A stretch of 37,168 nucleotides of DNA, taken from assembly GCA_030745835.1 (NCBI GenBank), contig JASLNU010000119.1:1-37168 (forward strand), given 5' to 3'. The notes beneath the pieces were generated by a model, which was not told the origin of the DNA, did no database searches, and was given only the letters and a program-made list of their open reading frames with translations. Numbering within the stretch: the first letter of the stretch is position 1; every line of letters starts with the position of its first letter. Position numbers and translations under genes: made by a program. This document shows, one piece after another, positions 32,630 through 37,168 of the stretch. Source of the stretch: GCA-2687515 sp002687515. GTDB taxonomy: Bacteria > Pseudomonadota > Alphaproteobacteria > Rhodospirillales > UBA2165.

Positions 32630-33085
32630 ATGGCCGATAATAAAACCGAGACCGAAGGGTTCGATCCCACCGATAGCGCCGGTTACGCCGAATGGGCCTC
32701 GGCGTCGATCCGCTATAGCGATCTGGACCCCAACGGGCATGTCAACAATGGCGCCGTCAACGCCTTTTTCGAAGATGGCCGCGTCCAATTCCGCAATGCG
32801 CGCATGGCTTCCTTAAGCGATGGTTTCCTGGCCGGTTTCGCCATCGCGCGCTTCGCCGTCGATTACCACGCGCCGCTTTATTTTCCGGGCAATGTGGATA
32901 TCGGCACGGTGGTCAAGCGTATCGGGCGCACATCCTATATTTTGGGGCAGGGGGTTTTCCGGGACGGCAAATGCATCGCCTCGGCCGAGGTGGTGACCGT
33001 CTTCTTCAATTCCGAAACCGGCACGCCGCAACCCTTGACCGATGAGTTGCGTTCGGTGCTCGAAGCGGCGATGATCGCCGGCTAA
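32630..33085 (+). CDS. acyl-CoA thioesterase, 4HBT hot-dog family
   Basis: Hot-dog-fold thioesterase of 151 residues, close to the usual size. The active-site helix YSDLDPNGHVNNGAVNAFFE (about residues 26-45) has the conserved Asp and the HVNN turn of 4HBT/YbgC-like enzymes. DYHAPLYFPGNVDIGTVVKR and ILGQGVFRDGKCIASAEVV are the subsequent beta strands. GGAAGGGA precedes ATG at 32630. It would hydrolyse acyl-CoA thioesters in the cytoplasm, chain length unknown. It lies between the CgeB-like and arylsulfotransferase-like genes, 11 and 33 bases away. Confidence 0.88.
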   Translation: MADNKTETEGFDPTDSAGYAEWASASIRYSDLDPNGHVNNGAVNAFFEDGRVQFRNARMASLSDGFLAGFAIARFAVDYHAPLYFPGNVDIGTVVKRIGRTSYILGQGVFRDGKCIASAEVVTVFFNSETGTPQPLTDELRSVLEAAMIAG

Positions 33086-33118
33086 AGACATGACCTTGCA
33101 TATATGGGGAGGCAGCAA

Positions 33119-34207
33119 ATGCCGCGACTGACATCCGAAACCGGGGTTCTGATTTTCGACCAGGCGAAGGCGACGCCGGGATTCACCATATTCACGACCC
33201 TCGGGCTGTTCGAAACCACATTGATCGACATGAACGGCAAGGTGGTTCACAAATGGGAGCTGCCCGGCGAGCCCGGCAATTACTCCTATCTTCTGCCGAA
33301 CGGCAACCTGTTGGCGGCGATCCGCACCACTGAAGGTATTCTCGGCCTGCCGGCCAAGGGCGGGCACCTGATCGAATATGATTGGGATGGCAACATCGTC
33401 TGGGAACATACCGACCATGCGCAGCATCACGATTTCCGGCGCCTTGCCAACGGCAATACCATTTACCTTGCCTGGCGATTGCTGGACGAGGACATGGTCA
33501 AGCGCCACACCGGCGGGCTGCCCGGCACCGAGCATGAGGATGGCGTCTATGGCGATGTATTGCGCGAGGTCAATCCGGCCGGCGAGGTTATTTGGGAATG
33601 GTTCGTCGGCACCGACATGGAAATCGAAAAATATCCCGTCCATCCCGGTACCTGGCGCAAGGAATATGCGCACGGCAATACGGTCGCCGAATGTCCGAAC
33701 GGAGATATCGTCATCAATCAGCGCCTGAACGGCTTCATGGGGGTGATCGACAAGGCCGGCAAGAAATTCAAATGGTGCCTGCAGGAACCCGATTTCGGAC
33801 AGCAGCACGACGTGCAGATGCTGGCAAACGGCAACATCCTGTTCTTCGCCAACGGCTCGACCGCCGCCACCTTTGACGGGCCCGAGGTCGGATCGCGGGT
33901 CATCGAGCTGGACCCGGCCGACAACAGCATCGTCTGGGAGTATAAAACCAAGGCGCCCCGGGATTTCTTCAGCTGGTACATCAGCGGCTGCCAGCGCCTA
34001 AGTTCGGGCAATACGCTGATCTGCGAGGGCGTCTGGGGCCGCCTGTTCGAAGTGACGCCCGATTGCGAGATCGTCTGGGAATATATCAACCCGCAGATCG
34101 TCGAATACGAGCATCCGGTCTACACCGGCGCCAATCCGGTGTTCCGGGCCTACCGCTACGCGCCCGATTCGCCCGAGATCGGCGGGCGCCTGGGCGACGC
34201 GGTTTAA
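33119..34207 (+). CDS. arylsulfotransferase (ASST)-family protein
   Basis: Predicted beta-propeller protein of 362 residues, starting at ATG 33119 with GGGGAGG eight bases upstream; the earlier ATG at 33104 lies before this site. Repeated strand-turn modules with NGN/NGD turns are visible (YLLPNGNLLAAI, RRLANGNTIYLAW, AECPNGDIVINQ, MLANGNILFFANG, RLSSGNTLICEG). Together with HHDFRRL and QHDVQML they match the ASST-type sulfotransferase family. Unlike E. coli AssT no signal peptide is present, so it appears cytoplasmic. It probably catalyses PAPS-independent sulfate transfer or is a related propeller of another activity; the donor is unknown. Its stop overlaps that of the convergent amidotransferase gene. 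Confidence 0.82.
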   Translation: MPRLTSETGVLIFDQAKATPGFTIFTTLGLFETTLIDMNGKVVHKWELPGEPGNYSYLLPNGNLLAAIRTTEGILGLPAKGGHLIEYDWDGNIVWEHTDHAQHHDFRRLANGNTIYLAWRLLDEDMVKRHTGGLPGTEHEDGVYGDVLREVNPAGEVIWEWFVGTDMEIEKYPVHPGTWRKEYAHGNTVAECPNGDIVINQRLNGFMGVIDKAGKKFKWCLQEPDFGQQHDVQMLANGNILFFANGSTAATFDGPEVGSRVIELDPADNSIVWEYKTKAPRDFFSWYISGCQRLSSGNTLICEGVWGRLFEVTPDCEIVWEYINPQIVEYEHPVYTGANPVFRAYRYAPDSPEIGGRLGDAV

Positions 34208-35025
34208 AGCCGTCGCGCCCGCGCCCTTTTGTGGGCGGCGACGCCGAATTCTTCAAAGAGGCGGCGGGATAGCTGATGCACCTCCGGTTCGTGCTCGGCA
34301 TGCCATTGCACGCCGACGGTGAAGGTCTTGTCGTTCTTCAGGCGCACGCCCTCGATCACGCCATCGGTTGAAACGGCCACAACTTCCAAGTCGGGCGCCA
34401 GCCGGTCGACCGCCTGGGCGTGCAGCGAATTGACCATGACCTCGGTGGTTCCGGCCAGTTCGGCGAACAAACTGTTCTCGGCCATTTCAATGCGGTGGCG
34501 CAGTTTGAAGATTTCTTCCCGGGGGACTTCCTCGCCGCGCGGCATGCGGTGGTCCAATTTGCCGTCCAGCATATGAACCCGGTAGTGAAGGGATCCGCCC
34601 AGCGCTACGTTCATTTCCTGGATACCCCGGCAGGAACCGAAGATCGGCACCTCGGCCTCGATACCGGCGCGGATCAGGCCGATCACGGTGGCATCCCGGC
34701 CGGGATCGATGGGCTCGTCCGGCGGAAAGGGAGTGCCGCCAAAGTTATGCGGTTCAATGTTGGCGCGGCCGCCGGTGAGCATGATGCCGTCGAGGCGCGA
34801 CGCCATATCGCGGTAATCCAGTTGGTCGCCGATTGCCGGTATTAGGATCGGGATGCAATCGCACAATTCTACGAGCACATCGATATAGCGTTCGGCGGCG
34901 GCGTGAACATTCATCCGCCCGGCGGGCATGGTCATCAGGCTTGAGGGCACGCCGATCATCGGTTTGATGCCGGTCCGGCCGGCTTTCGGCTTTGATGACC
35001 GGGTTTCCTCGAAATTGGCGTCCAT
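34204..35025 (-). CDS. class I glutamine-amidotransferase-like hydrolase (peptidase C26, PuuD-like)
   Basis: Predicted gamma-glutamyl hydrolase, 273 residues from ATG 35025, the first start after the upstream stop; a longer frame to 35151 would overlap the ATPase gene. The nucleophile lies in IFGSCRGIQEMN (Cys132), preceded by LDGIMLTGGRANIEP, and the catalytic His and Glu are in VGVQWHAEHEPE near residue 246. This set matches PuuD/gamma-glutamyl-GABA hydrolases and related C26 enzymes that act on small gamma-glutamyl compounds in the cytoplasm. It starts 20 bases after the MlaF-like gene and is probably cotranscribed with it. Its 3' end overlaps the convergent ASST gene by four bases. Confidence 0.9.
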   Translation of the reverse strand: MDANFEETRSSKPKAGRTGIKPMIGVPSSLMTMPAGRMNVHAAAERYIDVLVELCDCIPILIPAIGDQLDYRDMASRLDGIMLTGGRANIEPHNFGGTPFPPDEPIDPGRDATVIGLIRAGIEAEVPIFGSCRGIQEMNVALGGSLHYRVHMLDGKLDHRMPRGEEVPREEIFKLRHRIEMAENSLFAELAGTTEVMVNSLHAQAVDRLAPDLEVVAVSTDGVIEGVRLKNDKTFTVGVQWHAEHEPEVHQLSRRLFEEFGVAAHKRARARRL

Positions 35026-35045
35026 CGGTGTTCGTCCAGGCCCGG

Positions 35046-35822
35046 TTAAAAGGCGCGCTCGGCCAATTCGAACGGCCCTTCGCCCCGATGGTGGATAAAC
35101 TGATCTACAAACGGATTGCCGGATGAGTCGACCTCTTGCCGCGCGCCGCACCAGATTATCTTGCCATCGTAGAGCATGGCGATCCTGTCGCCCACCTTGC
35201 GCGCGCCGCCGGTGTCGGAGGTGATCGAAAGCGCCGTCGCGCCCATTTCGCGCACATTGTCCAGGATCAGGTCGTTGATGACGTTGGTCATGATCGGATC
35301 CAGCCCCGCCGTCGGCTCGTCGAGCAGCACGATCTCGGGATTATTGGCGATGGCGCGGGCGAAGCCGACGCGTTTTTGCATGCCGCCCGAAATTTCCGCC
35401 GGCAGCAATTCGCCGACATCGGGCGTCATACCGACGGCGACCAGCTTATCGAGGGCGATTTTCTTGGCCTCGTCACGGGACAGTTCATGATCCTGCAAAA
35501 GCTGGAATGCGATATTCTGCCAGACGAGTTGGCTATCAAAGAGGGCCGATTGCTGAAACAGCATGCCGACCCTGTGCATTAGAATCTCGCGTTCCTTCGG
35601 CGCCAGGTCGGTGGTTTCCCGGCCGTCGATTTTAATCGAGCCGGAGTCGGGCGCGACAAGCCCCAGGATGCATTTCAAAAGCAAGGTTTTGCCGCTGGCC
35701 GAGGCGCCGATCAGCACAACGGATTCGCGGTCCTGGACCTCAAGATCGACCCCTTTTAGGACATGGTTGTCGCCGAAGCTTTTGGTGACGCCCTCCAGCT
35801 TTATTTTAGGGACCGTGTTCAA
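35046..35822 (-). CDS. mlaF: MlaF-like ABC ATPase of phospholipid transport
   Basis: ATP-binding subunit related to MlaF of the Mla lipid-transport complex, 258 residues, TTG start with an in-frame stop just upstream. Walker A is GASASGKT (39-46), Q-loop FQQSALFDS, signature ISGGMQKR (144-151) and Walker B IVLLDEPTAGLDP; the FDS and ISGGMQKR forms are characteristic of MlaF/TtgA2-type ATPases. The switch-histidine position reads ITSDTGGA, so the usual His is Ser202. No mlaE or mlaD is in the window, although partners could lie elsewhere. It would act at the inner membrane face in outer-membrane lipid homeostasis. A gene for a C26 hydrolase follows on the same transcript. Confidence 0.85.
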   Translation of the reverse strand: MNTVPKIKLEGVTKSFGDNHVLKGVDLEVQDRESVVLIGASASGKTLLLKCILGLVAPDSGSIKIDGRETTDLAPKEREILMHRVGMLFQQSALFDSQLVWQNIAFQLLQDHELSRDEAKKIALDKLVAVGMTPDVGELLPAEISGGMQKRVGFARAIANNPEIVLLDEPTAGLDPIMTNVINDLILDNVREMGATALSITSDTGGARKVGDRIAMLYDGKIIWCGARQEVDSSGNPFVDQFIHHRGEGPFELAERAF

Positions 35823-36021
35823 TGATTATATTCCGCTTGCATGGCCCCAAGCTAACGAAGACGCGGGCCATAGGCAAAAGGTTATTCATACCGACGAGAA
35901 TTAGGGCGGCGGCTGAATTCTTCGACCATTGATACCAATCAATGCAAAATTTCTTCAAGTATTGTAATCTATGATAGGTCGAGTTCGCCCGGTATTTTGT
36001 CCTGCCTGAAGGATTGCGCAG

Positions 36022-37168
<1,147 letters not shown>

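Overview
The window looks like a high-GC chromosomal segment of an alphaproteobacterium, most plausibly Rhodospirillales-like. This is inferred from gene content and protein style: a nadA-nadC-nadB order, a fused-ATPase oligopeptide transporter, an isolated MlaF-type ATPase, a Do/HtrA protease followed by an OmpR/EnvZ-type pair, and a FecR-domain repeat protein. No rRNA, tRNA, CRISPR array, insertion sequence or phage gene was seen. Coding density is high. No gene-free stretch exceeds 300 bases; the longest (about 245 bases) lies upstream of the HtrA-type protease.

Layout. (1) 103-9113, plus strand: a tightly overlapping glycan cluster of two MurG/COG4671-like glycosyltransferases, two GT4-like glycosyltransferases and a histidine phosphatase. 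It is followed by a very unusual 1186-residue exporter-like protein: an ABC transmembrane domain, a nucleotide-binding region with nearly every catalytic motif degenerate and a long insert, a well preserved cyclic-nucleotide-binding domain and a degenerate GGDEF-like domain. (2) 9141-15668, plus: a small membrane protein with a possible PH-like tail, then a complete oligopeptide ABC importer (fused double ATPase, large binding protein, two permeases) resembling YejABEF/Dpp systems. (3) 15708-16915, plus: a SAM methyltransferase and a YbaN/DUF454 membrane protein. (4) 16952-21344, minus: NAD de novo synthesis operon nadA-nadC-nadB with a methyltransferase one base behind nadB. (5) 21487-23181, plus: an M20 amidohydrolase, then a 77-residue membrane protein with an AT-rich leader, strong ribosome binding site and strong terminator. 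(6) 23191-25169, minus: a membrane-anchored receiver-like protein and an orphan glycine-betaine-type binding protein. (7) 25416-30075, plus: HtrA protease, response regulator, histidine kinase and a metallo-beta-lactamase-fold hydrolase. (8) 30102-30467, minus: a short membrane protein resembling the anchor of class III adenylate cyclases but with no cyclase domain. (9) 30608-34207, plus: a DUF3179 protein, a CgeB-like glycosyltransferase-type protein, a hot-dog thioesterase and an arylsulfotransferase-fold protein. (10) 34204-35822, minus: an MlaF-like ATPase and a class I glutamine-amidotransferase-like (peptidase C26) hydrolase. (11) 36022 to the end, plus: a FecR-domain protein running into a Glu-Pro repeat that is cut by the window edge.

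How the parts work together. The first cluster probably builds and exports, or regulates export of, an unidentified glycoconjugate, with the degenerate ABC protein as a cyclic-nucleotide-responsive component. This is the best candidate here for an undescribed system. The rest is mostly core metabolism, nutrient uptake and envelope stress or maintenance. Functional assignments come from motif reading only; no database search was possible.
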